Source: Cristatella mucedo (taxonomy: Eukaryota > Bryozoa > Phylactolaemata > Cristatellidae). Taken from it: a DNA stretch of 60,000 nt. Of this stretch, positions 43,590 to 55,241 are shown in pieces. The notes beneath the pieces are model-generated. The model worked only from the letters and a program-made list of their open reading frames with translations, did not search any database and was not told where the DNA came from. The DNA is taken from positions 1,243,501 through 1,303,500 of the forward strand of contig WPIO01000023.1 in assembly GCA_009760855.2 (NCBI GenBank), written 5' to 3'. The translations under genes were made by a program, and so were the position numbers. Position 1 is the stretch's first letter. Each line of letters opens with the position of its first letter.

Positions 43590-44711
43590 TCACATCCGGA
43601 TGGTGGTGGTTTCAGAAGCTGGAGATGGTCAAGCTGATGTCTCGTGATGCCAACCGCTGGCTGGCTAGCTGGCCGTCGGTCTTGTTCACACCACTGCTGT
43701 TTGGTCAGCCAAAGTCAAGGCCACCAATCGGTCAAGCCAAGGAAGGGCCACATCTGCTGCTGCATTTACTAGTGTATGATGGTGTGGGGGTGCTAATGTG
43801 GCTCACCGCCGCCCCCTCGCAGCCGCTGCTCCTGCTGCTGCCACCTTCCGAAGTCCCTGCTGCTGCTGCTGCATCTGAGTCCTTCTGCTTAAGTCGGAGT
43901 GCCTCCTGCAAAGGAGGCCTGTGCGCACATTGACCTCGTTATGTCGAATCCTTACTGGGATCGTTACTGCTGTGAGGTGGTGCTGTGGAAAGCGCTCACG
44001 TGACCTGCAATTACTCGGCAGTGAGCGTAGGCCTTTGGCCACCAGGCTGCTGCCCACAACGGAAGTTGACATGGATTTTCCCCGTGGCAGCGTTAGAGTT
44101 ATAGATGCTTCTTCTGTGCATTCAGTCCAGCCTTGCAAAGTTACAATGGTGCTTTTTATACCTTTGATAAGGTACGACATTTTACAATAAAGATTAAATT
44201 TCTTATGTCTCAGCCACGTGGCCGAAATCTGCATGATAAAATCTGCCCGACAATGAGCTTCCACGGTATCTGCATGTGCCAAGCATGTCGACCATGTGCA
44301 GGCATTTGCAAGTTCTCTGTAAAAGAGTGGGAGATCGTTGGACGATGAACAGGGCGCACAAAGTTTGATGCACCGAGAGTTTGTTGAGCCATCAGAGAAG
44401 TGGCATGAGACAGTACCATGGCTGAGCAATATCTCAATATAGTAAACTTGGTGCTGCAGCATAAAATGTGGCAGCAACTGGTTTCTTCTAGTGTTCCTGT
44501 AGTTAGTAATAAATCTCCTTATTCAGCAGTTGTTTCCATTGGGCTAGGCAACAGACGAATTCTGTCACTCACTGTTTCTACTTGCCCTTTCACCCTCTTT
44601 GCTTTCTGTGTTCTCTCTTTTTCTCTTCTATCTCTCTTCTATCTCTCTTTCCTCCTCTCTCTCTCTCTCTCCCAATCCCTCACTCTTGCTCTCTCAATTC
44701 TTTCTGTCTGT

Positions 44712-44713
<2 letters not shown>
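43590..44713. other. Probable 3' untranslated and intergenic sequence
   Basis: It starts as the likely 3' untranslated region of the FERM-RING gene (CTGCTG-rich to about 43880) and continues as unique sequence. A long minus frame (43803-44477) has no recognised domain. Confidence 0.4.
44186..44191 (+). terminator. Candidate poly(A) signal for the FERM-RING gene
   Basis: AATAAA about 600 bp after the stop codon, on the sense strand. Confidence 0.5.
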
Positions 44714-44794
<81 letters not shown>

Positions 44795-44818
44795 CTCTCT
44801 CTCTCTCTCTCTCTCTCG
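44714..44818 (+). repeat. (CT)n microsatellite
   Basis: About 100 bp of CT with a single TG interruption, set in a wider pyrimidine-rich zone (44580-44990). Confidence 0.97.
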
Positions 44819-45202
44819 GTTCTCTCTCTCACTTTTCCCCCTTCCCCCACCCTATCTCTCTTTTCTCCCCTCTCCCTCTTTCTCTCATATTTTCTCTTCT
44901 CTCACTCTTTCTGCAAATCTTTTTCTTTTTCTATCTTCTCTTTTCATCTGTTATTTTTCTCTTTGCATCTTTTTCTATCTTTGTAAGTTTATTTTGCAGA
45001 TGACATCAAAGACCAAATCATTACACCGACGCAGCTTTGGTTGAAAAATACTCTGGGGTTGCCTTTGTCATTGCTGTCTGCAGAGTGACAATTCTAATGG
45101 CCACGAGCCAACTCAATAAACTGCCCAAAAATTGCCCCCTTCACACTCTAGATGATCTAGCTGACCTCGTCGGCAAACTGAGCTCAGTCGTATGATATAG
45201 GA

Positions 45203-45799
45203 CTAAGTTTTGCAGTCACCGACTAAGGATCTTATGGTGTAAGCAGCCTGTGGGCCAGCCACACTGGAGGGTTCGCACGGAGCCTGTCTCTCCTCTGCAA
45301 ACTGCAGAGACGCTCGCCAAAATGAAAATGAGTTTATCGAGTCCCTCGACTGCTGCACCGCAGTGTTAATAGGAACCAATAGTTCACGAGGAGCTGTTGG
45401 CAATTCTGATCGTTCTCCCCTCGCAGAGGGAGCACTATCCGAGCAAGCCTCGGCAAGCCTTACTTGCCCATCTGCCTGGTAGCAAGATGTATGCTCCCCT
45501 TTGGTGTATTTGCTGAGAGTCTTGCTGCAGAACAATACATTCATAGTGGCTCTACCTCTCTTCGAAATGCCAAAGGAACGATCTTCCTCACTGCTACCTC
45601 TGGAAGGTTTACCGCGAAAATGTACAGCACATAAAACCTCTGTCGCACAGCCACGGTTACCGCTAGTCCACTGTATGTGCTGACACTGGACAGTCGAGCA
45701 GTGGCACCTCAGACGGTACGGTAACCTTACTGGCGGGATAGTGGGCGTGTCAACTGCAACATGGAGACGTTTTACAAAATCTCGAGTCGGCAGACACAC
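45203..45799 (-). other. Unassigned 198-codon open frame
   Basis: A minus frame of 198 codons starting MCLPTRDFVKRL. The segment VDTPTIPPVRLPYRLR loosely recalls the start of the Pol region in Ty3-type elements, but nothing after it supports that. No repeat bias and no domain. It may be a decayed mobile-element fragment or chance. Confidence 0.2.
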
Positions 45800-48074
45800 G
45801 TGGGTTTTGCAGGGGTCCGTGCAGCAGGTTCATGCCGTTCGATCGCTGCTTAGCTGCAAGGGCTTAGAAAGGAAGGACTTTAGCCAGCACCCTCCTCACC
45901 CCACCTCCCTACCCCCAGTTTGCAATTGGGTCGAGAAGGCCGGATTGGGCCCGGGTTGCACCAACAAAATCTGTGGAAGTCCATGGTCCTCATTTGCTGC
46001 CCAGATCACCTCTTTAACCCCACTCCTTTGAAGCCCGGTAGACACTCCCCGATGGCTACCGAGCTTACAGGCAGGGCCCACAAAGCTTAGCGAGCCTGTC
46101 TAGAGCCTCGTCATGGGGTGGGGGAACTCACTCCATTCGGCGGCAGCGTCTACGCGTTTCTCCTGACTGAAGCTATCGCTTTTTTAACGGGGCCAAAAAT
46201 GGTGCCAGAGCCGCCTCGACCCTTCGGCAAGCATGTCCAGGCTAGGTTTCGAAACGCGGCCATCGCTTTTTTGAAAGGTGCGACTCTGTGTGCAGATGGT
46301 AGCTCGCTAGAAAGTTCCAAAGATGTCTGCCGAGCTTGGTTGCACCTGAGGTTGGTCGCTCTAAGGTCTTCGAGCTCGAGCGGAAATTCCTTATCAAGCT
46401 GGCTCGGAATAACAGTTTGTATGGAGTGGCCAAAGAGCCTTTCTGTGTGAGTGGCACCCTGCGGTGGACGGCCGGCCGGCAGCGGCTCCGACCTGTTTTT
46501 CTTTAACCCCTTGTTTAACCTTGTTTAACCCCTTGTTTTTCTTTAACCCCTTGACCGATTGTTTTTTCGGCGCGGCCGCCGAACAGGGAGCCTTCAAAAG
46601 CCGGAAGCTGCAGCTTCCGGCTCTCGAAATAAGAAGAATACCTACTGTCTATATAAACTAATATAATAAATCAAATTATAATAAATCCTGATAAAATAAC
46701 ATAAATAAATAAATGTACATACCTGCGTCTATATAAACGAATACCTATGATTCTTTCCAGAAGGCGCTCAAAGAGGCTCAAAGCAGACGAGGCTCCTTCG
46801 GCTGCTAGTAGACTCTCCTAGAATTGGGTACAGCACAGCCGTGCATAGAGGAGTGCTGAGGAGTACTTTCTGGGTGGCTCTGCTTGAGCACGGAGTCGGG
46901 GCCTGTATTCCGAGGAAGCTTCGATTTCTTTTTACAACGCAGCCGTGGCTTTATGGGTGGGTGGGGGAGGGAGCTATGCGGCAGCTGCCGGGCCGATGCA
47001 CCTTTCACGAAAAGCTTTTCGGTCTGTCTGTCTGCAGAGACAGAAACTGGGCCTAGAGAGTGCTCTAGAAGAGACGTTCTGCCGGAGTTGGGTGCCCCGT
47101 TCAGCTGTAAGCGGTCTCTCGGAGATTGAGGGGGTCAAAGGTTTTTAGGATCGCTCGGCAAAGAATTGTAAAACATTGCTTTAAAATAAGCCTCTGCAGG
47201 CTGCCAAACCGTGACTACATACGGTTACTAACGACAGGAAGTGGCCTAAGGTCGTAACATTCGGCCACCCTGTTACCAGTTGCTCTGGCTGCTGATAACT
47301 TACTGAAATTTGTAGAGCTATTCATTCACTTCCGGGCTCTGCCGACTTGGGCAGCTTAGATAATGGGCACATTTTTAAACCAGACAAATCCAGGAAAATG
47401 CTGGCAGGTTTCGCCAGTCTTGCTGCACATTCCAGAAAAATTCTGGCGACAAGTTTCGTTGGTTTCATCAGCCAGTGCAAAGTCGACAACACTGAGCTTA
47501 AACCATCCTCTCAACGGGTGTTCTTTCATACGCTTCCTTTTTGTCACTAGCTCTCGGGTACAGTTTCGCTACTTAGCTGGTTTGCCACCCTTCGAAAATC
47601 ACAGCTAACCTGCTCCTAGCTTTGATAACAGAGCACTGTCTTAAGTCTACCATTGCATTGCTGCAGTTTTTCCTCCAGCTGACATGTGGAAGCAGTAGAC
47701 TGTAGTACCAGCAGCAAGGCTCTTTTATCACAGAGGCAGTGAGTGCTGTCTGAAGAATTCATTTATTCGACCTTGATTATGTCTTATCTTTCTTCTCGTT
47801 GATGGCATTTGCTCATCCTTGCTAATGTTTCTTCTATCTACGAGGCCTGTTGTGGCTGCACTGACTGGATGTTTTGATTTGTGCTTGATCGTTGAGATCT
47901 TTGGGTTTGGCTCATTTGAACTCACTCTTATCAACCTATCATAACCACCTGGAGTCGGTGGTGCATCGGTTCAAGGTGATGCTGGCCAAAAGGGTGAGGA
48001 TCAACAGCCAAGTCTGTGCATTGTGCTTCAGGCTGACGCTGGGCATTTACAAAGCATCAAGTCAACTGATACGA
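45800..48074. other. No gene seen
   Basis: Between 46495 and 46560 there is a tandem TTTAACCCCTTG/TTTAACCTTG unit. Short AT-rich (AATAAATA) stretches follow near 46640-46720. Open frames at 46.8-47.15 kb lack domain features. Confidence 0.35.
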
Positions 48075-48335
48075 GCCTGGAACTCACTAACGCACGTCAC
48101 GACGTACCCTGAAATGACTAGATTTAAAAAAAAAGCCTAAAACAGGCCTGTTTATGCCAGCGTTTAGCAAGTCTTTGTGATTCGTCCCTCGTGTGCATGT
48201 GCCTGCTTACACTGTGCCTGCTGCTTTCGGATGTTACTGCCAATCATTTTGGTAATGCTTTTTATACATCTGTAAAGGGCCTAGAAAGAGATTCAATTGT
48301 CCGAGGGCACTAAACAGATGTATTATTATTATGTT
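48075..48335 (+). mobile_element. Old LINE 3' end
   Basis: It has a WNSLTHVTTYPEMTRFKKKA-like C-terminus, the TTTGTGATTCGTCCCTCGTGTGC untranslated block and the tail GTAAAGGGCCTAGAAAGAGATTCAATTGTCCGAGGGCACTAAACAG(ATT)n. It is diverged from the younger copies. Confidence 0.75.
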
Positions 48336-48465
48336 ACATTGAACTATTTTCATCTATGCGCACTGTGCTGAGCATGCACCATCAAGCTCAGGCAGGCATC
48401 CATTGCTGGAAGTCCAGGATTAGTATTAAAATTATTAGATGATTTACCAGCCTTATTCGTATATT

Positions 48466-48595
48466 GGCAGAAGAGCCTTAACGGCTTTAACCACTCTGCT
48501 TGCAGTTGGTAAAAAAGGATCGTCCACTGCAGTATTCGGACCCATGATCTCGTTCGGGAAGAGCAAGCACCATTCCTCCTGGGCTACCATGGAGG
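48466..48595 (-). mobile_element. SINE family B copy
   Basis: It contains TTGGCAGAAGAGCCTTAACGGCTTTAACCACTCTGCTTGCAG and a diverged reversed B box. Confidence 0.6.
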
Positions 48596-49295
48596 GGGAG
48601 ATGAAATGGAGGATTGGCCCTACAGAGTGGAATTCGTGGTCGGAGCTGGACTGCAGCCTCGGAAGACAGACTTCGTTAGAGAGAGGGCTCTAGCTGCTGC
48701 AAAGCACGAAGCAAACAAAGTAGGCAAATCGAGTCTACGCTATGGAAGAGATCCAGTCATTGGCAGGGGGTTGGCTCAATCAAAGAAAAGTAGTCACTAA
48801 GAAGCTCGGCTGCATCCGAAGCTACTCAGCCCAGGTCGGCTGTTGCAGGTCCAAAGGTCGGTCGGTGACCAGCTGGCTCGCAGAGGGAAATACATTAGCC
48901 AGTCCCGGGAGAGGGTGTTGCAACTTCAGAGGTATATGGTTCGACATTCTGGGCTGGCAAAGTGGCAGATAACTCGCAACGGCCCACACATGGCAATGTA
49001 GTCGGTGTGATAGTGGAGCAACAGCTTGTTTCCTTTGCAGATTAGGCTGGCATCCTTACCTGCATCCAGGGTTTTGCACGATAAGAGATAAGCCAGGGGG
49101 CTTTTCACCATTCTGCCGTGACTCGGCTGGGATCCGGGCAGTGGGCAGCCTGCCAATAGACATACGATCATACGATGCCCCGACGAAGGAAATCTGAGTT
49201 GCTGCAACAGGTGCTCTAGGGTCGTAGGGCCCTGGTCTAGCCTGGTCCGACCGTTCCTAAACATTGTCAGTTGGCTCCACAGCAAGTTGGTGAAC

Positions 49296-49416
49296 GGCTA
49301 TCCCCATAGCTTGCAGCTGCAATATAGGATCGCTTACAGCAGGATTCGAACCCACAATCTCGGGACCGAGGTCGTGATAAGCAACCGCCTTACCTAGTGT
49401 ACCATCACAGCTCATC
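49296..49416 (-). mobile_element. SINE family B copy
   Basis: It has the reversed B box GGATTCGAACCC, then CTCGGGACCGAGGTCGTGATAAGCAACCGCCTTACCTAGTGTACCATCAC. The head matches the copies at 29462 and 31594 closely. Confidence 0.75.
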
Positions 49417-50465
49417 AAAAGTACATACACTATTGGCCACAGATGACTATACTGACTGCAATAGTTAGTTACCACATTGACAATGGAAGTAGTTTAATAT
49501 TCAACGAAACTTCTCAATCAAAGCTACTTCTCAGTATCCCATATTGTGAGCCAGTTTGCCTATATAATCCGCAGTGTTTCTATTATCATAGTCACGAGCA
49601 AAAGTGCTGATTTGTTCATTCAGTCCGAAGTACTCGGGGCCACTAGATGGTGGTGTATTACCGGCGATCAACTATTCCATGTCACGGTTCGATTTCCATG
49701 TCACATTGCCCTTGGCACCGAGCTAGTCCCTTAGAGAATTTCCATACTGCGGAATTTACTTCAGCCCACAGAGTCCCCGGTGCAACGCCTCGACAGCGGT
49801 GGTAGTTCTGGCTTGCCGTTCAACACTCTCGATCATGCATGTTCCACATGCCTATCGCCAATGTTGGGGCTCTCAACGAACTCTTCGACGGCTCAGTCTC
49901 ACTAGGTAGGTATCCTCGGATTAGTCCACAAATGGTGCAGATTCTTGAACAGGTGGCTGGATTTTGCCTCGAGTACATACGGCCTCGAACACGGCTGTGA
50001 TGTCGTTTTCTGGTACAAGGCCAGAGAGCAGTGGATATCACTTTGCACTCCAGAGCAAAGTCTGAATCATTCTCATCTTTCTCTTATTTGCACTTATTTG
50101 CACGTCATGGCAGGGTAACTAGTTCTTATAAAGTGAGGAAATATCTGTTAATCTTGCCTGGCACGTGATCCATAAATTACAAGAGGAGCACTTAGCTGCA
50201 AAGGCAGAGCGGTTGCACATAAAGAATGCAGAAACAGACTTTTCGACGACAACAAATAAACTGTGTCTCGTGGCACGGTTTCATTGTCAATATTAGCTCG
50301 CTTTGCTTCAGAACACATCTTCTTGTGCACTGGCACAAATGGCGCAAATCTCGTGGTAACTTACTACAACAACAAACAGCAAGCAGTGCACAGTACCTGA
50401 TGTTGGACTGAGTCTGCATGTCAAGGTCTCGGTAAAAGTGCACAGCATCGAAGGATGCTTCCATC
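49417..50465. other. No gene seen
   Basis: Unique-looking sequence without coding or RNA features. Confidence 0.35.
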
Positions 50466-50472
50466 CTTGCTA

Positions 50473-50478
50473 TTTATT
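50473..50478 (-). terminator. Candidate poly(A) signal for phytochelatin synthase
   Basis: AATAAA on the minus strand, about 770 bp past the stop codon and beyond the purine run that the CT microsatellite gives on that strand. A nearer signal was not seen. Confidence 0.35.
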
Positions 50479-50537
50479 TGCTTCCCTTACTTGATGCTAG
50501 CCAGAAAATGATGACAAGATGCTTTCCTCTCTGTGTC

Positions 50538-50550
<13 letters not shown>

Positions 50551-50629
<79 letters not shown>

Positions 50630-50630
50630 C

Positions 50631-50696
<66 letters not shown>

Positions 50697-50716
50697 CTAT
50701 CTCTGTGTCTGTGTGT

Positions 50717-50792
<76 letters not shown>
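50551..50792 (+). repeat. (CT)n microsatellite array, about 240 bp
   Basis: CT runs with short GTCTCC, TGTGTCTATCTCTGTGTCTGTGTGTG and similar interruptions. On the strand of the phytochelatin synthase gene it is (AG)n, downstream of the stop. Confidence 0.98.
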
Positions 50793-50793
<1 letters not shown>

Positions 50794-50949
50794 GAGACAA
50801 CTCTGCACTGTCGCTCGAGCTAGTGGTGCAGGCCATACATTGGCGACAGCTAGCCCAGTATCATGAAGCAGCAACATTGGCCGGCTACATGCACAAAGGG
50901 TTCCTCTTGAGCCGGCTCAGTTTGGGTTCAGCAGCTGCCGCTCGGTCGC

Positions 50950-51010
50950 TCCAGCCTTGCAGTTGCTGCTCCAGCCTTGCAGTTGCTGCTCCAGTCTTGC
51001 AGTTGCTACA
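50950..51010. repeat. Three tandem copies of an 18-20 bp unit
   Basis: CTCCAGCCTTGCAGTTGCTG is repeated three times with one substitution, just downstream of the phytochelatin synthase stop. Confidence 0.85.
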
Positions 51011-51244
51011 CCACTCTCCGGCTGTCAGCTTGGCCCAATGTCGTAGAAACGAAACATGCCTTTCATCGAACTGAGCCGACAGCACGCTTTCCACCCGCGA
51101 AGCACCCACCGGGGCGCGAGGGTGATGGGACGTGACATGTGTGGTGCTGTGGCCACTGGCGGCCATTTAAGCGGCTGCCGACAGCTCTGCTCAGCCGCCG
51201 GAGCTTCACTCTCGGGGAGGCGGCAACTAGCAAATCGACAGCTC

Positions 51245-52020
51245 TCAGCCAAAGGAGGTGCTCTCCTTCAGCAGCACAGCAATGTGTGCGCGCAGCAGAT
51301 CCGTGACAGAGTTGAGCGTGGCATTGCCCTGCTTTGTCAGGGCGTCTTTCGTGCAGCTCTCCATAGCCATAGCCACAGCTTTGAGGCCGTCGCCGGCCAA
51401 GCAGCAGGTGCTTCCCTGTTCGGATTCGCCACCGTGCGCCGCCGCGTGCCAGACACTGCCAAAGGGCCAGCTGAGGATGAGCAGGGCGAGCTGATGGGCT
51501 GGCCGCAGCGCTGCTGCGGCGTGAGCAGCAGCTGCACAGCAGGCGAAGCCCGGCCGCTCGCACTCGGTCAGAGCAGCAGCAGCAGCAGCCCGGATGTGGC
51601 GGGCTCGGTCGACGCACAGCGAGAAGACGGGGCTCTGTTCGACACAGCGGCGCAGCATGGTCCAGCCGCCGGAGCCGACGGCTGCTGCCGGACAGTGGCA
51701 GCACCGGTCCGGCTCGGAGAACGATGCGCCCAGTCCACCGACTCCTACTTCTCCTCGGTCCACTCTGAGCACTTGGAGAGCCACCGGAGGCTGCTTGGCT
51801 GCAGCCGGAGTGACGACCGACCGCACGATGACGTCGATCACCGAGTTCCACAGGCTGGCAGAGTCCAGCGATACGTCCGCGAGTGTGGTGGTGTGCAGGA
51901 GCGCACACAGACCCTGCCTGACCAAGGACAGGCCTCCGCGCCGAACCGGAAAATCCAGTCTCAGCCGAGTTGCAGCACTGCTGCTGGCTTTGCGCAGCAG
52001 GCAGTAGCCACGGGAGAGAC
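51245..52020 (-). CDS. PCS: Phytochelatin synthase exon 3 (C-terminal domain)
   Basis: Acceptor TTTTTGTGCTGCAG joins SATG to [10 protein letters not shown]. The exon is 776 bp, GC-rich and CpG-containing, with Cys clusters (RCCHCP, FACCAAA, STCCLAG). It ends TGA or TAA-type at 51245. The opposite strand has a 339-codon open frame (51056-52075) that is its shadow. Confidence 0.9.
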
Positions 52021-54488
52021 CTGCAGCACAAAAATCGCACTGCAGCAAGGAAAGCTCCCAGCCATAAATGGTTAAAAATCGTGGTGACGTCATGCTGACG
52101 TAATCGGACAAGCGGCCAGATGGTGTGAGCGGGTGTAGTTGATCAAGATCGAGCTTCGAACGAGGTGTAAGGTAGCTCTTGCCGCCTGCTTGACCTGCTG
52201 TTGCAGCTAGTACTGGGATGTTCGTGACCGGGTGCAATAGCAGGTGCCTCTATCCTGATGATGTGGAATTGGCTCACTCGAGCCATTCAGCTGCACTTCT
52301 GCAGTCCATTACAGTTGGAAGTTGGCCTGTTTTGGTACCGAGGGTATGCCTGCATATCTAGTGGCCAAATGAAGCTTGCCCTTGAACCTCTTTCCATTTC
52401 ACCCTAGCTTCCTTCGAGAAATTTTATGATTTGCACTGCTCATTGTTGCCAACTCACTTGTAGCCAAACATTGGTTAAGGGCAGCTATGGCACTGGCACT
52501 ACAGTGAGCGAGCAACAAGCACGTGACTACTCCTAACACCCACCAATAGTTAGGCAGCAGAGGCTAGGCATTGCACTTGAAGGAGAAGTGAGATGCACCA
52601 GACTGTTATGGCATAACAGAAAAGTAGCCGTTATGAATGGCTTCAGCCAGCTGCCGGCTTCCCCAACACCTTAACTGCTTGCAGCTGCTGCTCGTGACCG
52701 GCATCACTTCACTTTGGAGACAAAGCCGTGCTTATGCGTCATACTTGTTCACAGGCATCGATGACTCACAGAGACATACCCTACGCACGAGACTTGCCTG
52801 GCCAGCTTGCAGAGTGGTAATGCCTGTCTTCTTCAAACCTTCTACATTGTTCTTTGCACACTTCAAGGGCACTTGTGTCTCTTCCCTGTGCATGGAAGGA
52901 ATGGCAACCGTAAATGCAATTGCCTTTTAGATTATTAGATCGTTGTTATGCACATTTCTTATTGCAATGATAATTCTGTCGTCTCCAAAAGAGTAGCACT
53001 GCAGAGGATCGGCAGTGGGTAACGGGGGGGGCAAGGGGCAGGGGTAGGAGTAAAAGAGGTACATGGTGAGGAGTAGAGGTGAACTCACTAAAGCCTTTGC
53101 GCTACTCTAATTATAGTGAGGTTTGGCCGTCGAGCACAGCAATCATCTAGATCTCGTGGGTGTAGGTGCTCACTTGCACGCACCGGACGGGAAAGCCTGC
53201 AGCGTTAACGATAGAACAAGCACCAAAAGCTAGCCAGTAGTCAGCTGCTGCTGCTGTTGTTGCTGCTGCTAACCAGTGGCAGCCCACTTGCACTGAATGC
53301 CTAGAGAACGATGACTTACCTGTTGCGCTGTCCATGGGCTTCATGGCCTCATAGAGCAGCGACAGCGGAGTCCAGTAAGGATAGTACTTGAACCGCGCGG
53401 TGTCCAGTACAAGGGCAAGATCTCGTGCCTCGTGGTATCCGGCAACAGCTGAAAAGTGCCCATCGCCGTTCTGCTGGAGCGCCGCCCGTGAGAAGGAGAC
53501 CACCGGAACTACGTCGTCACGTGCCGTAGCATTCCTGACAGCATCGCGAAAGCGCCCCTCTCCATCGGCGTCGGCCGGCAGAGGACGAATGCAAGTTGCC
53601 ACCAGACCATTGCATTCGGCCAGCCTGACGAATTGGATCAGCGTTATGCCTTGTCTGCGCGCGTCTTGCAGGTCGATGCAGCAATCAAACATGGACTCGT
53701 CGTACCTGTGAGAGCATAGATCGGTCATCCAGCGGCAACAGTGACAAACAAGTTTAGATTCAGCAGCCTCATCTGTATATAGCGAAGAAGAGCCTTGGTG
53801 GCTATCACCACAGCTTGCAGCAAGCAATAAGAAAATTGCCTGCTGCACGACTCGAACCGACGATCTGGGTCGTGGAGTGCAAGCACATTACCCCTGTGAT
53901 GCTAAGGCCCAGGTCAGAGCATGTCGAGCAGAGATCAGCAAAGAGAGCGAGCAGACATTGCCTAATGGCAACTCGGGCTCACTTCCAGCCGGTCCACTCT
54001 GCTCCGCCAGAGCACTAGCTGCTGCATTCACGTGCTTGCACCCATGCCATAGGAAATCAGGCATACGTGTGGAAATAAATATCGCGGCGCGGCCGGGGGT
54101 GGGCAGTTCGTCATCAGTGTCACCACCTTGCGGCTTACCAACGCCACGGGCTCTTCCAGACGCAGTGAGGATCGACCTCGAGGGCATTGAGTGCTGTGGC
54201 CAGAGTAGACAGTCCGCAGTAAGCCGGCTCGGACTGCGTGCTGAAGTGTGCAGCCAGCCGAAAGTAGGCGTGCATGTATTCCGTGGCCAGAGCTTCTTTG
54301 AAAATCTGCTTTCCTTCATTAGAGCAGAACGAGATGCACGTCGACGGCAGAAGCATCTTGTACCGATCCACCTTCAGCTTGGTCGCCGGCTGTGACGATG
54401 GCGGTGGCAACAGCGCACCACCGGGCAGCGTCCTTAGCGCTTCGTCACTATGACAAGCTTCGTGCTGCATCCTTGCACACTGTGGCAA
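51245..54488 (-). CDS. PCS: Phytochelatin synthase, complete, 3 coding exons
   Basis: Glutathione gamma-glutamylcysteinyltransferase (EC 2.3.2.15). It joins gamma-Glu-Cys units from glutathione into phytochelatins, which bind Cd and other heavy metals in the cytosol. Exons: 54488-54139, 53705-53320 and 52020-51245, with phases 2 and 1 and 503 residues. The papain-like N-terminal domain has [19 protein letters not shown], the catalytic Cys91 in [34 protein letters not shown] across the first junction, His200 in [15 protein letters not shown] and Asp218 in [14 protein letters not shown]. The Cys-His and His-Asp spacings (109 and 18) are close to those of the plant enzyme. The C-terminal domain (about 245-503) keeps SRGYCLLRK and [14 protein letters not shown] and is rich in Cys, as eukaryotic synthases are. 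The start is M1 (54488) or M7 (54470). Intron 1 is filled largely by a SINE. No disabling change was seen. Confidence 0.93.
52021..53319 (-). other. Phytochelatin synthase intron 2
   Basis: A 1.3-kb intron with GT-AG ends. Only unique-looking sequence and a GGGGGG patch near 53023 were seen. No embedded gene. Confidence 0.7.
53320..53705 (-). CDS. PCS: Phytochelatin synthase exon 2 (catalytic His and Asp)
   Basis: Acceptor GCTCTCACAG, donor ACAG/GTAAGT. It encodes YDESMFDCC through [14 protein letters not shown] and includes the catalytic His and Asp. The open frame on through the intron to 53147 is not coding: the exon 3 join restores the family sequence exactly. Confidence 0.95.
53775..53905 (-). 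mobile_element. SINE family B copy in phytochelatin synthase intron 1
   Basis: It has GAAGAGCCTTGGTGGCTATCACCACAGCTTGCAGCAAGCAATAAG, the reversed B box CGACTCGAACCGACG and CAAGCACATTACCCCTG. It occupies about a third of the 433-bp intron in sense orientation. Confidence 0.7.
54139..54488 (-). CDS. PCS: Phytochelatin synthase exon 1 (catalytic Cys)
   Basis: Donor CGTTG/GTAAGC splits the second Trp of PWRW. The first ~42 residues before [14 protein letters not shown] are not conserved and extend the N-terminus relative to plant enzymes. Confidence 0.93.
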
Positions 54489-54565
54489 GCCAAACGACTT
54501 ATGACCTCATCGATCTGCTGAAGTCTCTGTGGTAATAAAGAGTATCTCTGCGATAATAAATCTCA

Positions 54566-55241
54566 TGCTTGCTGGTCTACCGGACTGTGCAATCAAGCGC
54601 CTACAGCTGGTGCAAAACACTGCAGCTAGGCTTGTCTGTTGTGAGCCTTGCAGTTGCCACATCACACTACTTGTCGCCGACCTGCACTGGCTACCAGTCA
54701 AGTAACACATCGACTTCAAGGTTTTGTCACTCACGACAAAGTCCATTCTTTGGCTCCAGCCTACCTTATCAGATCTACTTCCCCACCAGGCTAAGCATCG
54801 TAACACCCGGTTTTCGGAATCCAACTGTTTACCTATACCTCGTACAAACCTCAAATCATTTTGAGACCGTGCCTTTAGTTCGTATGCTCCCAAAGCCTGG
54901 AACTCACTCAAGACTTCCGTTACGACATCCCCTGATTTGACCACATTTAAAAAGAAACTAAAAACGCATATACTTATCACAGCATTAGTGGGTCCCTGTG
55001 ATTCGTCCTTGATGTTCTTATGCGTGCTGACACTGTGCATGCTGCCAGTAACCATAATTGCATGCTGACCGTGTGCATGTCACCTCTAACCATGTTATGC
55101 TTGTTTCATCGTTCATTGAGCATGCTACCACTAACCATTAGATCATACTTCTTTTGTAGCAAATGCAAACTGCCTACAAGAGATTGGGTTCTTGGAGGGT
55201 GCTATAACAAATGTATTAGTAGTAGTAGTAGTATTATTAAA
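54566..55241 (+). mobile_element. 5'-truncated LINE just upstream of phytochelatin synthase
   Basis: Frameshifted plus-strand C-terminus (CTTGCTGGTCTACCGG..., TTCGTATGCTCCCAAAGCCTGGAACTC), the untranslated block and the tail GCAAATGCAAACTGCCTACAAGAGATTGGGTTCTTGGAGGGTGC(AGT/ATT)n. It begins about 80 bp from the start codon of the gene, on the other strand. Confidence 0.82.

Noticed and set aside
51056-52075. 339-codon plus-strand open frame
   Set aside because: It lies antisense over phytochelatin synthase exon 3, whose minus-strand translation matches the family and joins in phase with the other exons. The plus frame has no domain and owes its openness to GC-rich codons opposite.
53147-53319. 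Continuation of the phytochelatin synthase frame to a stop at 53147
   Set aside because: The sequence after SATG loses family similarity, while donor GTAAGT at 53319 and the acceptor before [10 protein letters not shown] restore it exactly.
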